A stretch of 64,000 bases of DNA from CADCVT01 sp036389485 (GTDB lineage Bacteria; Actinomycetota; Thermoleophilia; Solirubrobacterales; Solirubrobacteraceae). Both the position numbers and the translations under genes were made by a program. Below the pieces are notes generated by a model that did not search any database, was not told the origin of the DNA, and worked only from the letters and a program-made list of their open reading frames with translations. Positions within the stretch are counted from its first letter, which is position 1. Every line of letters starts with the position of its first letter. The stretch covers positions 124,001-188,000 of the forward strand of contig DASVPR010000045.1 of NCBI GenBank assembly GCA_036389485.1. Reading direction: 5' to 3'. This document shows positions 48,936 through 57,721 of the stretch, piece by piece.

Positions 48936-50233
48936 CGCGGCTCCCTCGCGCGGTTCGACACGGTGAGCAGCAGCGCGAGCAGCACGAAGTTCGCGACGAT
49001 CGACGACCCGCCGTAGGAGACGAACGGCATCGTCACGCCGGTCAGCGGGATGAGCTTCGTCACGCCGCCGACGATGACGAACACCTGCAGCGCGAACACG
49101 GCGGCGAGCCCGGCCGCGAGCAGCTTCGAGAACGCGTCCGCGGCGAGGATCGCCGTCTTGAACCCGCGCTCGACGAACAGGAGGTAGACGGCGATGACCG
49201 CGGCGGCGCCGAACAGCCCGAGCTCGTTGGTGATGAGCGCGTAGATCAGGTCGGTCTCCGCCGCGGGCAGCAGCCGCCCGCCGCCCGGAAGATTCAGCAG
49301 GGCCTGCCCGAAGCCGGTGCCGAAGAGGCCGCCGTCGGCCTGGGCGAAGAGCGACTGCGCGATCTGGTAGCTGCCGCTGACCTGCGCGTCGTAGAGCTGC
49401 GGGTCGAACGGGTCGCGCCACGCGTCGATGCGGCCCTGCACGTGGCCGACCGTGTTCGTGAAGAACCACGCGCCGGCGAAGAACATCCCGAGCCCGATCG
49501 TCACCCAGCGCAGCTGGTTGGTCGCGACGTAGAGCAGCGCGAGGAACGCGCCGAAGAACATCAGCGACGAGCCGAGGTCGCGGATGAAGACGAGCAGGAG
49601 CATCGCCGCGCCCCACACGACGAGCAGCGGCCCGAGGTCCTTGCCGCGCGGCAGCGGCAGCCCGGCGATCCGGCGGCCGCCCTGCACCAGCGTCGCCCGC
49701 GTGTCGCGCAGGTAGCTCGCGAGGAAGATGACGATCGCGATCTTCGCCAGCTCCGCCGGCTGGAAGGAGATCGGGCCGAGCTTCACGCCCAGGTACGCGC
49801 CGTTGACCTGTGCGCCGATGCCGGGGATTCGCGGGAGGATCAACAGGCCGATGCCGGCGAGCGCGATCGTGTACCGGTAGCGCTCCAGGACCGTGTAGTC
49901 GCGCAGCCACACGATCGTCGCCGCGAACACGACCAGCCCGACCACGAACCACTGCGCCTGCTCGCGCGCCAGCTCGTCGTCGATGCGGTAGATCATCACC
50001 AGCCCCACGCCGGCGAGGACGGCGACGAGCGGGAACAGGTACGGGTCCGCGTGCGGCAGCGTGAAGCGCACGATCATGTGCGCGGCGAAGCAGAGGCCGA
50101 GGAAGACGGCGCCGTAGGTCAGGCTGACGTCGGAGAGCAGCTCGTCCTGCTGGATGAACACCGCCGCGAACCCGGCCGTCACGAGGACCGCGGCGGGGAT
50201 CAGCGCGAACAGCTCGCGGTTGCGCGCGCTCAC
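48932..50233 (-). CDS. ftsW: SEDS-family peptidoglycan glycosyltransferase (FtsW/RodA)
   Basis: The protein has 433 residues with about 12 transmembrane helices. SEDS features: VNGAYLGVKLGPISFQPAELAKIAIVIFLASYLRD, FIRDLGSSLMFFGAFLALLYVA, the large outer loop with GQALLNLPGGGRLLPAAETDLIYALITNELGLFGA, and GVTKLIPLTGVTMPFVSYGGSSIVANFVLLALLLTVSN. The catalytic Asp is expected near IRDLGSS. It polymerises glycan strands together with the PBP encoded next to it. Whether it serves elongation or division cannot be decided here. Confidence 0.95.
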   Translation of the reverse strand: MSARNRELFALIPAAVLVTAGFAAVFIQQDELLSDVSLTYGAVFLGLCFAAHMIVRFTLPHADPYLFPLVAVLAGVGLVMIYRIDDELAREQAQWFVVGLVVFAATIVWLRDYTVLERYRYTIALAGIGLLILPRIPGIGAQVNGAYLGVKLGPISFQPAELAKIAIVIFLASYLRDTRATLVQGGRRIAGLPLPRGKDLGPLLVVWGAAMLLLVFIRDLGSSLMFFGAFLALLYVATNQLRWVTIGLGMFFAGAWFFTNTVGHVQGRIDAWRDPFDPQLYDAQVSGSYQIAQSLFAQADGGLFGTGFGQALLNLPGGGRLLPAAETDLIYALITNELGLFGAAAVIAVYLLFVERGFKTAILAADAFSKLLAAGLAAVFALQVFVIVGGVTKLIPLTGVTMPFVSYGGSSIVANFVLLALLLTVSNRAREPR

Positions 50234-50234
50234 G

Positions 50235-51530
50235 TCAGTCGCCCTCGAGCCGTCCGCGCTCGAGCTCCGCGACGACCTCGTACGCGTCGTCGCGGCTGCG
50301 CAGCGAGTGGTCGAGGAGCGTCTCGCGGCGCCCGTCCGGCACGAGGTCGCGGTGCACGCCGGACGTGTAGTTCGTCTGGTAGAGGTCGACGCCGAGCGGC
50401 AGCTCCCACGGGACGCCGCGGTACACGGTCACGTAGCCGCGGTCGTCGGAGCCGATGAAGTACACGGCCCGCAGCGCCGTCAGCGTCCCGATCCCGATGG
50501 GGACGAGGAGGAACGCGACCACCGCGAGCGTCACGAGGAGCCGCTTCCGCCACCTCCGCGACGATCCTCCGCGCCCCGCGCGCGCCGCTCCACGCGGCCC
50601 CTCCGCCGCCCCTCCGCGCGGCTGCACCGGCGCGAGCCGCCGCGACGAGGGCGTGGGGTCGCTCCGCACCGCGGCGGCCGTCGCCGCGCCGCCGCGCGGA
50701 GCCTCGGCGTCCGCGCCGCCTCGCCGCTCCTCTGCCTCCAGCGCGGCCTGCACGTCGCTGGTCCGCAGGGCGTCGTCGCCGACGGCGGTCGCCTGCTCGT
50801 CGCCGGCCCCTCCCTCGACCTCCTCCAGCCGGACGAGGATCACCGTGATGTTGTCGCGCCCGCCGGCGTCGTTGGCGGCCTCGATCAGGCGCTCGCCCGC
50901 GTCGTGGAGCGACGGCGCGGAGCGCAGCGTCTCCGCGATCAGGGCCTCCTTGATCATCGTCGTGAGGCCGTCGCTGCAGATCAGGAACACGTCGCCGGCG
51001 CGGCCGCGGAGCGTGCGGGTGTCGACGTCCACGTGCTCCTCCGGGCCCAGCGCGCGGGTGATGATCGAACGCTGCGGGTGGTTCTCCGCCTCCTCGTCGG
51101 TCAGCCGGCCGAGGCGCCGATACTCCTCGACCAGCGAGTGGTCCTCGGTCAGCCGTTCCAGCTCGCCGTCGCGCAGCAGGTAGGCGCGCGAGTCGCCGAC
51201 GTGCGCGACCGTGACCTCGTCCTCGCCGAAGAGCAGGACCGTCATCGTCGTGCCCATGCCCGCGCGGCTGGAGTCCTCGCGCGAGACGGCGTGGATGCGC
51301 TCGTTGGCCTGCTGCACGATCTCGGCGAGGCGCCGCTCGGCCGCGCCCTCGGGCACGCCGGCCTCCCCGAGCGACTCGACCGCGATCCGCGACGCGATCT
51401 CGCCCGCCTGCGCGCCGCCCATCCCGTCCGCGACCGCGAACAGCGGCGTGCGGGCGTACAGCGCGTCCTCGTTGGCCCGCCGCTGGCGACCCGTGTGCGA
51501 GCCGTGGAACTCCTCTGCGACGCGGAGCAT
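50235..51530 (-). CDS. pstP: PstP-like PP2C Ser/Thr phosphatase
   Basis: The protein has 431 residues. The PP2C domain (about 1-240) has HTGRQRRANEDALYAR, FAVADGMGGAQAGEIASRIAV, TVAHVGDSRAYLLRDGELERLTEDHSLVEE, DVFLICSDGLTTMI and GGRDNITVILVRLEEVE, so all metal-binding aspartates are present. A low-complexity Arg/Ala linker, one transmembrane helix (about 318-338) and an outer C-terminal domain follow. It is the opposing phosphatase for PknB and the other kinases. Confidence 0.95.
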   Translation of the reverse strand: MLRVAEEFHGSHTGRQRRANEDALYARTPLFAVADGMGGAQAGEIASRIAVESLGEAGVPEGAAERRLAEIVQQANERIHAVSREDSSRAGMGTTMTVLLFGEDEVTVAHVGDSRAYLLRDGELERLTEDHSLVEEYRRLGRLTDEEAENHPQRSIITRALGPEEHVDVDTRTLRGRAGDVFLICSDGLTTMIKEALIAETLRSAPSLHDAGERLIEAANDAGGRDNITVILVRLEEVEGGAGDEQATAVGDDALRTSDVQAALEAEERRGGADAEAPRGGAATAAAVRSDPTPSSRRLAPVQPRGGAAEGPRGAARAGRGGSSRRWRKRLLVTLAVVAFLLVPIGIGTLTALRAVYFIGSDDRGYVTVYRGVPWELPLGVDLYQTNYTSGVHRDLVPDGRRETLLDHSLRSRDDAYEVVAELERGRLEGD

Positions 51531-51536
51531 CGGCGC

Positions 51537-52016
51537 CTAGCCCTGGAAGACGAAGTGGGAGTCGCCGATGCGGATCCGGTCGCCGGAGTGCAGCGGCTGC
51601 GGGCCGCGCAGCAGCTCGTCGTTGAGGTACGTCCCGTTGGTCGAGCCCAGGTCCTCCAGGACGACGGCGCCGCCCTGGCGCTCGATTCGCGCGTGCTGCG
51701 AGGAGGCGAACGGGTCCTCCAGCACGATCTCGACGTCGCCGCGGCCGAGCGTCGCGCCGCTGCCCACGTCGTAGCGCGAGCCGGACTGGTGGCCGGGCGC
51801 GCTCTCGACGATCAGCAGCGCGTCGCGGCGGTCGTCGCCTCCGACCGCGGCGTGCAGGCCGGTCGCGTCCGGCGGGGCGGCGACGAGCGCGTGGGGCCCG
51901 GCGCCGGTCCCGCGGCGCAGGTCCTTCAGCGCGCTGCGCGCGACCCAGAGCAGGAAGAGGTAGAGGACGGCGAGGAAGCCGAACTTGAGGGCGACGGAGA
52001 CCGGCTCGAGCGCCAC
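51537..52016 (-). CDS. fhaB: FhaB-like membrane-anchored FHA protein
   Basis: The protein has 159 residues from GTG. An N-terminal transmembrane helix (about 9-28, VALKFGFLAVLYLFLLWVARSAL) is followed by a linker and an FHA domain (about 85-159: ATLGRGDVEIVLEDPFASSQHARIERQGGAVVLEDLGSTNGTYLNDELLRGPQPLHSGDRIRIGDSHFVF). FHA domains bind phosphothreonine peptides. Mycobacterial FhaB (FipA) has the same layout and operon position. Confidence 0.94.
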   Translation of the reverse strand: MALEPVSVALKFGFLAVLYLFLLWVARSALKDLRRGTGAGPHALVAAPPDATGLHAAVGGDDRRDALLIVESAPGHQSGSRYDVGSGATLGRGDVEIVLEDPFASSQHARIERQGGAVVLEDLGSTNGTYLNDELLRGPQPLHSGDRIRIGDSHFVFQG

Positions 52017-52021
52017 GCTCG

Positions 52022-52789
52022 CTACTCCAGGACGAACCGGACGTCCGCGGTGCCCAGCGCGAGCCGGTCGCCGGACTCGATCGGCGTGGGCCCGTCGATC
52101 CTGCGGCCGTTCACCTTCACTCCGTTCGTCGAGCCGAGGTCGCGCACCTGCCACCCGCCACGGGCGTCGGGCCGCACCTCGGCGTGGCGGCGCGAGACGT
52201 TCGGGTCGGCGAGCACGACGTCGCAGTCGCGGCTGCGCCCGATGACCGCGCCGCTCGACGACACGACCAGCCGCTTGCCCTCCGCGAGCACCATCGCCCT
52301 GCCGGTCGGCTGCGGCCCGCGCGGCTCGTCCAGCTCCGCGCGCAGGCGGTCGGACGTCGAGTAGACCATCGTGTGGCCGTGCTCGGCCTGCACCGGCTCC
52401 GACCGCGCCGCATCGCCCGAGCCGCGCACCATCCGCACCTGGATGCCGAACTCGCCGAGGCTCAGCGCATCGTCGGCGTCGAACGTCACCTGCGGCTTGG
52501 CGACGAGCGCGAGCCTCTCCCGCCGCGCGTGCTCGAGCAGGTAGGCGCCCAGCTCGTCGGCGATCTCGTGCTCGACATCGGCGAACCGGCGCCGGTCGTC
52601 GGGAGAGAGCCAGACGACGTACTCGTTCGGCACGTACGTCCGGGACACCGACACGGTGCGGTGCTGGTCCATCTCCTTGGCGAGGCCGCGGGCGAGCTCG
52701 GCAGGGCGGACCTCCGACCGGAACACCCGGCCGAACGTCCCCTCCACGAGGTCGGCGATCTTGCTTTCGAGGCTTCTGAGCACGGACAT
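52022..52789 (-). CDS. fhaA: FhaA-like protein (DUF3662 plus FHA domain)
   Basis: The protein has 255 residues. The N-terminal DUF3662 domain (SVLRSLESKIADLVEGTFGRVFRSEVRPAELARGLAKEMDQHRTVSVSRTYVPNEYVVWLSPDDRRRF) is typical of actinobacterial FhaA. The C-terminal FHA domain has VIGRSRDCDVVLADPNVSRRHAEVRPDARGGWQVRDLGSTNGVKVNGRRIDGPTPIESGDRLALGTADVRFVLE. It is the first gene of the cell-wall signalling operon; no clear promoter sequence was identified upstream. Confidence 0.95.
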   Translation of the reverse strand: MSVLRSLESKIADLVEGTFGRVFRSEVRPAELARGLAKEMDQHRTVSVSRTYVPNEYVVWLSPDDRRRFADVEHEIADELGAYLLEHARRERLALVAKPQVTFDADDALSLGEFGIQVRMVRGSGDAARSEPVQAEHGHTMVYSTSDRLRAELDEPRGPQPTGRAMVLAEGKRLVVSSSGAVIGRSRDCDVVLADPNVSRRHAEVRPDARGGWQVRDLGSTNGVKVNGRRIDGPTPIESGDRLALGTADVRFVLE

Positions 52790-52836
52790 GGTCAGAGGAC
52801 CGCCGTACCCGGCGGCGCCGCAGCCATGCTACGCGG

Positions 52837-54495
52837 TCAGGTTTCGCGGAAGGCGGCGGCGCCGACCGCGACGACGCCCGCGAGCACCGCCGCCACAACC
52901 GTGCCGTCGGGCTCGGCGAAGGCCAGCGCCTCGGCGATCGCCTGCGTCGCGGCCGCCAGCCCCGCGGCCCAGACCGTCGCCGCGACGACGTCGACCGGGA
53001 GCCTGCGGCCGCGGACGAGCAGGGGCAGCACGGCGGCGGCGACGGCCCACAGCGCGGCGAGCGCCGGCACCGCCGGCTCGGCGATCGCCTCGAAGTCGGG
53101 CCGCGGGTCGGTGACGATCGTGGCGAGGATCAGCCACCAGAAGCCGATCGCGCCCAGCACCGCCCGCGAGAGCGCCGTGCGCGCCTGGCCGGCTAGCGCG
53201 GGATAGACGCCGGCGAGGCCGATCAGGTCGAGAGCCGGGGCGACCGCCGGCAGCGACCACAGGGTCCCCTGCCGCGGCACGAGCAGGACGACCGGCAGCG
53301 CCGCCGCCGCGACGACGAGCGTCACCCGCTCCGGCCCGAGCAGGGCGAGGGTCCCCGCGAGCGCGACCAGCCACGCGACCCGCGGGAGCAGCGCGACCGC
53401 GACCCCGGTCACGACCGCCGCGATCAGAGGGTCGAGGTCGTGCGCGAGCGCGCCGCCGGCGGTGAGGTCGACGGGAAGCTCGCTGAGCGCCCACCCCGCC
53501 AGCCCCGCCGCCGCGGCGCCGGCGACCACCCGCGCGGGCGCAGAAACACCTTCCCTCTCTTCAAGATGATGTTGGGCCGGCGGTTCGGGAGGGGGCCGCG
53601 CCTCGCGCGCTTCCCGCCACGACCGCGTCCGCTCGACCACCGCCTCCACCGGCCCCGCCTCCACGATTCCTGGCTCGTCGTCGACCAGCGGCTCGGCGGC
53701 GAGGAGCGCGGCTCGCAGCGCCGCGACGTCTCCCCGTCCCTCCGGCTCGGGGTCGAGCGCGGCGTCGAGGGCGGCGCACAGCTGCGCGGGAAGGTCGCGG
53801 CGCAGGCGGCGCAGCGGCGGAAGCCGCATCCCGACGCGCCGGGCGGTGGCGGCAGCGCCCTCGGCGCGGACGGGGTTGGTCCCGCTCAGCGCCTCGTACA
53901 ACACGAGCGCGAGCGCGTAGAGGTCCGCCGCGCCGGTCACGCGCCGCCCCTCGGCCTGCTCCGGCGCCATGTACGACAGCGTCCCGACCACCGAGCCGGT
54001 TCGCGTCAGCGCGGCGGCGTCCGCGAGGCGCGCGATCCCGAAGTCGGTCAGCTTCGGCCCGCCGCCGTCGTCGGGCACGACGACGTTCGCCGGCTTGACG
54101 TCGCGGTGGATCACCCCGCGCGAGTGGGCGTGGGCGAGCGCGTCGCACAGCGCGACGCCGATCCGCACGACGTCGAGGTCCGACAGCGCGCCCTCGCGCT
54201 CCAGGTCGCCGAGCGTGCGCCCCCGCACCAGCTCGGAGACGAGGTAGAACGCCTCGTCGTCGCGGCCCGCCTCGTACAGCGCGACGATCCCCGGATGGGC
54301 GAGCCGCGCGGCGGCCAGGGCCTCGCGCTCGGCCCGCGGGCTCTCGCCGCCCTCGAGCGGCACCTTCTTGACCGCGACGGGCCGGTCCAGTCGCTGGTCG
54401 TGGGCGAGCCAGACCGTTCCGAACCCGCCCGCGCCGAGGCGCCGGAGCAGCCGGTAGCGGTCGAGGACGAGCTCGCCCTGCGGCTCGACCTCCAT
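52837..54495 (-). CDS. Ser/Thr protein kinase with a multi-helix membrane C-terminus
   Basis: The protein has 552 residues. The kinase domain (about 12-265) has LGAGGFGTVWLA, VAVKKVPLE, HRDVKPANVVV, LTDFGIA and MAPEQAEG, and looks active. The C-terminal half (about 320-552) has about seven hydrophobic helices and no recognisable outer domain, which is unusual for this family. ATG at 54495 starts MEVEPQGELVLDRYRLLRRLG. It is transcribed in the same direction as fhaA but 47 bp upstream of it, and divergent from the CARDB gene (102-bp gap). Confidence 0.92.
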   Translation of the reverse strand: MEVEPQGELVLDRYRLLRRLGAGGFGTVWLAHDQRLDRPVAVKKVPLEGGESPRAEREALAAARLAHPGIVALYEAGRDDEAFYLVSELVRGRTLGDLEREGALSDLDVVRIGVALCDALAHAHSRGVIHRDVKPANVVVPDDGGGPKLTDFGIARLADAAALTRTGSVVGTLSYMAPEQAEGRRVTGAADLYALALVLYEALSGTNPVRAEGAAATARRVGMRLPPLRRLRRDLPAQLCAALDAALDPEPEGRGDVAALRAALLAAEPLVDDEPGIVEAGPVEAVVERTRSWREAREARPPPEPPAQHHLEEREGVSAPARVVAGAAAAGLAGWALSELPVDLTAGGALAHDLDPLIAAVVTGVAVALLPRVAWLVALAGTLALLGPERVTLVVAAAALPVVLLVPRQGTLWSLPAVAPALDLIGLAGVYPALAGQARTALSRAVLGAIGFWWLILATIVTDPRPDFEAIAEPAVPALAALWAVAAAVLPLLVRGRRLPVDVVAATVWAAGLAAATQAIAEALAFAEPDGTVVAAVLAGVVAVGAAAFRET

Positions 54496-54597
54496 GGTCT
54501 GGGCGGTGTCCACCGTCTTCGGGGGTTCGTCGCGTATCTCCTCCAGCCTGCCAGGATGGGAAGGGAACCCGTCCCTGACGGCAAACTTGCACCACCG

Positions 54598-55722
54598 ATG
54601 GCCTTCTTCGACGAGGGGGACGAGCCCCGCACCCGTGTCGCCCGGCCCAGGCCGGCGGGCTCCCGCGCGGGCGGGGGGCGCGGCGGCGGTCGCGAGCCCG
54701 ACCCGCAGACCGTCCGCAACCGGCGGATCGTCGCCGGGATCATCGCGTTCCTCTTCGCGATCCTGCTGTTCGTCCTCATCGACGGCTGCCTCGACCGCCG
54801 TGCCGAGAACGCGCTGAAGGACTACAACCGCGACGTCGCCGCGCTCATCAAGGCCTCCGACCAGGACGTCGGCGCCGAGTTCTTCGGGTTGCTGAGCGGC
54901 GGCGGCGAGTCCCCGACCGACCTCGAGCGGCAGATCAACGAGCTTCGGGTCATCGCCGACCGGCAGGTCGACGAGGCGGAGGACCTCGACGTCCCGGACG
55001 ACATGCGCGCCGCGCAGCGCAACCTCCTCCTCGTCCTCGACATGCGCCAGGCGGCGCTCGGCAAGATCGCGTCGGAGATCAGCACGGCGACCGCCGCGGA
55101 GCAGAGCGACGAGTCCGCGGAGGCCGTCGACCAGATCGCGGCGCAGATGCAGCAGTTCCTCGCGTCCGACGTCGTGTACGACGCGCGCGTCCGCCCGCTG
55201 ATCGACGAGGCGCTCGCCGACAAGGAGATCGGCGGCCAGGAGATCCAGGACAGCCAGTTCCTCCCGAGCCTCGAGTGGCTGGACGCGAACTTCGTCGCCG
55301 ACCGGCTCGGCGCGGAGGGCGGCGGGAGCACGCGGCAGACCGGCGACGTCGCGCCGGGCCTCCACGGGCACGGGCTCGTCAGCGTCAGCGCCGGCGACGT
55401 CACCCTGCAGCCGGGGCAGACCGCCAACCGGATCCCCGCGGGCTCGAACGTCACCTTCAACGTCACGTTCGCCAACCAGGGCGAGAACGACGAGGCCGAC
55501 GTGAACGTCGCGGTCCGGATAGACGGGGACGGCGAGCGGATCACCGCGCGGAAACGTGTCGACCAGACGACCGCGGGCAGCAACGCCGAGGTCTCGATCC
55601 CGCTCACGCGGGCCCCGCCGCTCGGGACCCCGGTGACGATCACGGTCGAGGTCGGCAAGGTCCCCGGCGAGAAGAAGCTCGACAACAACAAGCAGACCTA
55701 CACGGCGATCTTCACGCGGTAG
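54598..55722 (+). CDS. Membrane-anchored CARDB-domain protein
   Basis: The protein has 374 residues. A flexible Arg/Gly-rich cytoplasmic segment (about 10-40) precedes one transmembrane helix (about 45-62, VAGIIAFLFAILLFVLIDG). The outer part has a helical region (about 65-230) and a C-terminal CARDB-type Ig-like domain (about 255-374; SVSAGDVTLQPGQTANRIPAGSNVTFNVTFANQGENDEADVNVAVRIDGDG, TITVEVGKVPGEKKLDNNKQTYTAIFTR). The Asn/Asp-rich end is typical of CARDB. It is divergent from the kinase gene, so the two may work together in sensing the envelope; that is inference. Confidence 0.88.
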   Translation: MAFFDEGDEPRTRVARPRPAGSRAGGGRGGGREPDPQTVRNRRIVAGIIAFLFAILLFVLIDGCLDRRAENALKDYNRDVAALIKASDQDVGAEFFGLLSGGGESPTDLERQINELRVIADRQVDEAEDLDVPDDMRAAQRNLLLVLDMRQAALGKIASEISTATAAEQSDESAEAVDQIAAQMQQFLASDVVYDARVRPLIDEALADKEIGGQEIQDSQFLPSLEWLDANFVADRLGAEGGGSTRQTGDVAPGLHGHGLVSVSAGDVTLQPGQTANRIPAGSNVTFNVTFANQGENDEADVNVAVRIDGDGERITARKRVDQTTAGSNAEVSIPLTRAPPLGTPVTITVEVGKVPGEKKLDNNKQTYTAIFTR

Positions 55723-55732
55723 CTTCCGCGGC

Positions 55733-56236
55733 GTGGACGACTCCACCCAAGTCATCGCCGTCGCGGCCGCGGCCGTGGGCGTCGTCGCGCTCGTCTGGGC
55801 CCTCTTCCTCACCGTGCAGGTGCGCAGGCTGCGGGCCGCGCAGACCGGCGTCCTCGGCGAGCACGGGGCGCGCGACCTCGTCACCCACGCCGCGGAGCTG
55901 GACGAGGCGTTCCGCAACCTGCGCGACCACGTCGACGTCGTCCATGGGGCCATCGACGAGCGGCTCGCCGAAGTGGAGGCGCGGCTCGACGGCGCGATCG
56001 CCTACCGCGCGCTCGTGCGCTTCGACGCGTACAACGAGCTGTCCGGCCGGCAGTCGACGTCGATCGCGCTGCTCGACGCGCACGGCTCGGGCGTCGTGCT
56101 GACGTCGATCCACCACCGCGAGGCGGCGCGCCTCTACGCCAAGCAGGTGCACGAGGGCCGCGGCGAGCTGGAGCTGGCGCCCGAGGAGGAGGAGGCGGTG
56201 CGGCTCGCGCTGAGCGCCCCCGCTCCGACCGCATGA
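55733..56236 (+). CDS. DUF4446 family membrane protein
   Basis: The protein has 167 residues from GTG. One N-terminal transmembrane helix (about 7-28), a coiled helix (LDEAFRNLRDHVDVVHGAIDERLAEVEARLDGAI) and the conserved domain YRALVRFDAYNELSGRQSTSIALLDAHGSGVVLTSIHHREAARLYAKQVHEGRGELELAPEEEEAVRLAL. This is the DUF4446 pattern, found in actinobacteria and Firmicutes, often near the replication origin. Function unknown. It overlaps pheA by four bases. Confidence 0.9.
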   Translation: MDDSTQVIAVAAAAVGVVALVWALFLTVQVRRLRAAQTGVLGEHGARDLVTHAAELDEAFRNLRDHVDVVHGAIDERLAEVEARLDGAIAYRALVRFDAYNELSGRQSTSIALLDAHGSGVVLTSIHHREAARLYAKQVHEGRGELELAPEEEEAVRLALSAPAPTA

Positions 56237-57060
56237 GGGTCGCCTACCTCGGGCCGCAGGGGACGTTCAGCGAGGACGCGCTGCTCGCCAGCGCGCCGGC
56301 GGGGGTCGAGCCGGTCCCGATGCCGACCGTCGACGCCGTGGTGCGCGCGGTGGAGGACGGGTCGGTGGAGCGGGGCGTCGTGCCGATCGAGAGCGCGGCG
56401 GAGGGATCGGTCGACGCGACGCTGGACGCGCTGGCCGCCGCGCCGGTCACGATCGTCGCGGAGGTCGTGCGCCCCATATCGCACGCGCTGATCGCGCGGT
56501 CCGAGCTGCCGCTCGAGCGGGTCACGACCGTCGCGTCGCACCCGCAGGCGCTGGCGCAGTGCGCGGACTTCCTGCGCGCCGAGCTGCCGTGGGCGACCGC
56601 GATGGCGTGGAGCTCCACCGCCGAGGCGGTGCTGGAGACCGCCGCGCGGCCGGAGCCGTGGGCCGCGATCGGGACGCCGCGCGCCGCCGAGCTCTACGGC
56701 TGCGTCGTCCTGCGCTCGGGGATCGAGGGCCGCGCGGGCAACGAGACGCGGTTCGTGTGGCTCGCCCCGGAGGGCGCCGAGCCGGATCCCGCGACCCCGC
56801 CGTCCAAGACCTCCCTCGCCTTCTTCGGCGCCGGCGCGTCGGAGTCCGGGTGGCTCGTGCGGTGCCTGTCGGAGTTCGCGTTCCGCGGCGTCAACCTCAC
56901 GCGCATCGAGTCGCGGCCGCGCAAGGACCGCCTCGGGCAGTACCTCTTCTTCGTCGACCTCGAGGGCGGGACGGGCGACGAGCGCGTGCGCGCCGCGATC
57001 GAGGGGCTGCGCTCGCACGCCGACGAGGTTCGAGTCCTCGGGTCGTATCCGGCGGCGTAG
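56233..57060 (+). CDS. pheA: Prephenate dehydratase
   Basis: The protein has 275 residues. The dehydratase domain has MRVAYLGPQGTFSEDALLA, GVVPIESAAEGSV and the NETRFVWL motif, close to the usual N-x-TRF. The regulatory ACT domain (about 195-270) has TSLAFFGAGASESGWLVRCLSEFAFRGVNLTRIESRPRKDRLGQYLFFVDLEG; ESRPRK is part of the Phe-binding site. It makes phenylpyruvate in phenylalanine synthesis and should be inhibited by phenylalanine. Confidence 0.96.
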   Translation: MRVAYLGPQGTFSEDALLASAPAGVEPVPMPTVDAVVRAVEDGSVERGVVPIESAAEGSVDATLDALAAAPVTIVAEVVRPISHALIARSELPLERVTTVASHPQALAQCADFLRAELPWATAMAWSSTAEAVLETAARPEPWAAIGTPRAAELYGCVVLRSGIEGRAGNETRFVWLAPEGAEPDPATPPSKTSLAFFGAGASESGWLVRCLSEFAFRGVNLTRIESRPRKDRLGQYLFFVDLEGGTGDERVRAAIEGLRSHADEVRVLGSYPAA

Positions 57061-57095
57061 GCGAACCGAGCCTCTGGCTATCCTTCGGCCCGGCC

Positions 57096-57707
57096 ATGCG
57101 CGCCAGCACCCCACCAGGCTCGCCGGGGTTCGCGCCGCCGCATCAGCATCCGCGGCGCGAACGTGACGCTGGCCGGGTGCTGGTCCTCAACGCGACGTAC
57201 GAGCCGATCAACGTCTGCACCGTCCGCCGCGCGGCCGTCCTGCTGCTCAAGCAGAAGGCCGAGCTGGTCGAGCGCGCGAAGTGGACGCTGCGCTCCGAGC
57301 ACACGCAGATGCCGCGGCCGGTGGTGATCCGCCTCGTGTCGTACGTGAACGTCCCGCGGGACACGCACCGGCGCAAGATCACCCGGCGCGCCGTCTTCGC
57401 CCGGGACGGCTGGGCGTGCCAGTACTGCGGCTCGCGATCCAATTTGACCGTCGACCACGTCATCCCGCGCTCGAAGGGCGGGGCCTCGACGTGGGAGAAC
57501 ATCGTCGCGTCGTGCGCGCCCTGCAACCGGAGGAAGGGCGACCTGCTGCCGGCGCAGGCGAACATGACGCCCCGCCGCGCGCCGCGCGCGCCGAACCCCC
57601 ACGTCTTCATCCACGTCGCGTCGCCGACGATCCCGACGGCGTGGAGGCAGTGGCTCCCGGGCGACCACACCGGCCCGCCCGGGGACGTCGCGGTCGAAGC
57701 GGCGTAG
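57096..57707 (+). CDS. HNH endonuclease domain protein
   Basis: The protein has 203 residues. An N-terminal domain (VLVLNATYEPINVCTVRRAAVLLLKQKAELVERAKWTLRSEHTQMPRPVVIRLVSYVNVP) precedes the HNH motif CQYCGSRSNLTVDHVIPRSKGGASTWENIVASCAPCNRRKGDL with two CxxC zinc pairs. This is a widely conserved type of chromosomal HNH protein, not linked to mobile elements by anything visible here. It follows pheA by 35 bp on the same strand. Confidence 0.93.
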   Translation: MRASTPPGSPGFAPPHQHPRRERDAGRVLVLNATYEPINVCTVRRAAVLLLKQKAELVERAKWTLRSEHTQMPRPVVIRLVSYVNVPRDTHRRKITRRAVFARDGWACQYCGSRSNLTVDHVIPRSKGGASTWENIVASCAPCNRRKGDLLPAQANMTPRRAPRAPNPHVFIHVASPTIPTAWRQWLPGDHTGPPGDVAVEAA

Positions 57708-57721
57708 CCCGACGCGCCGCT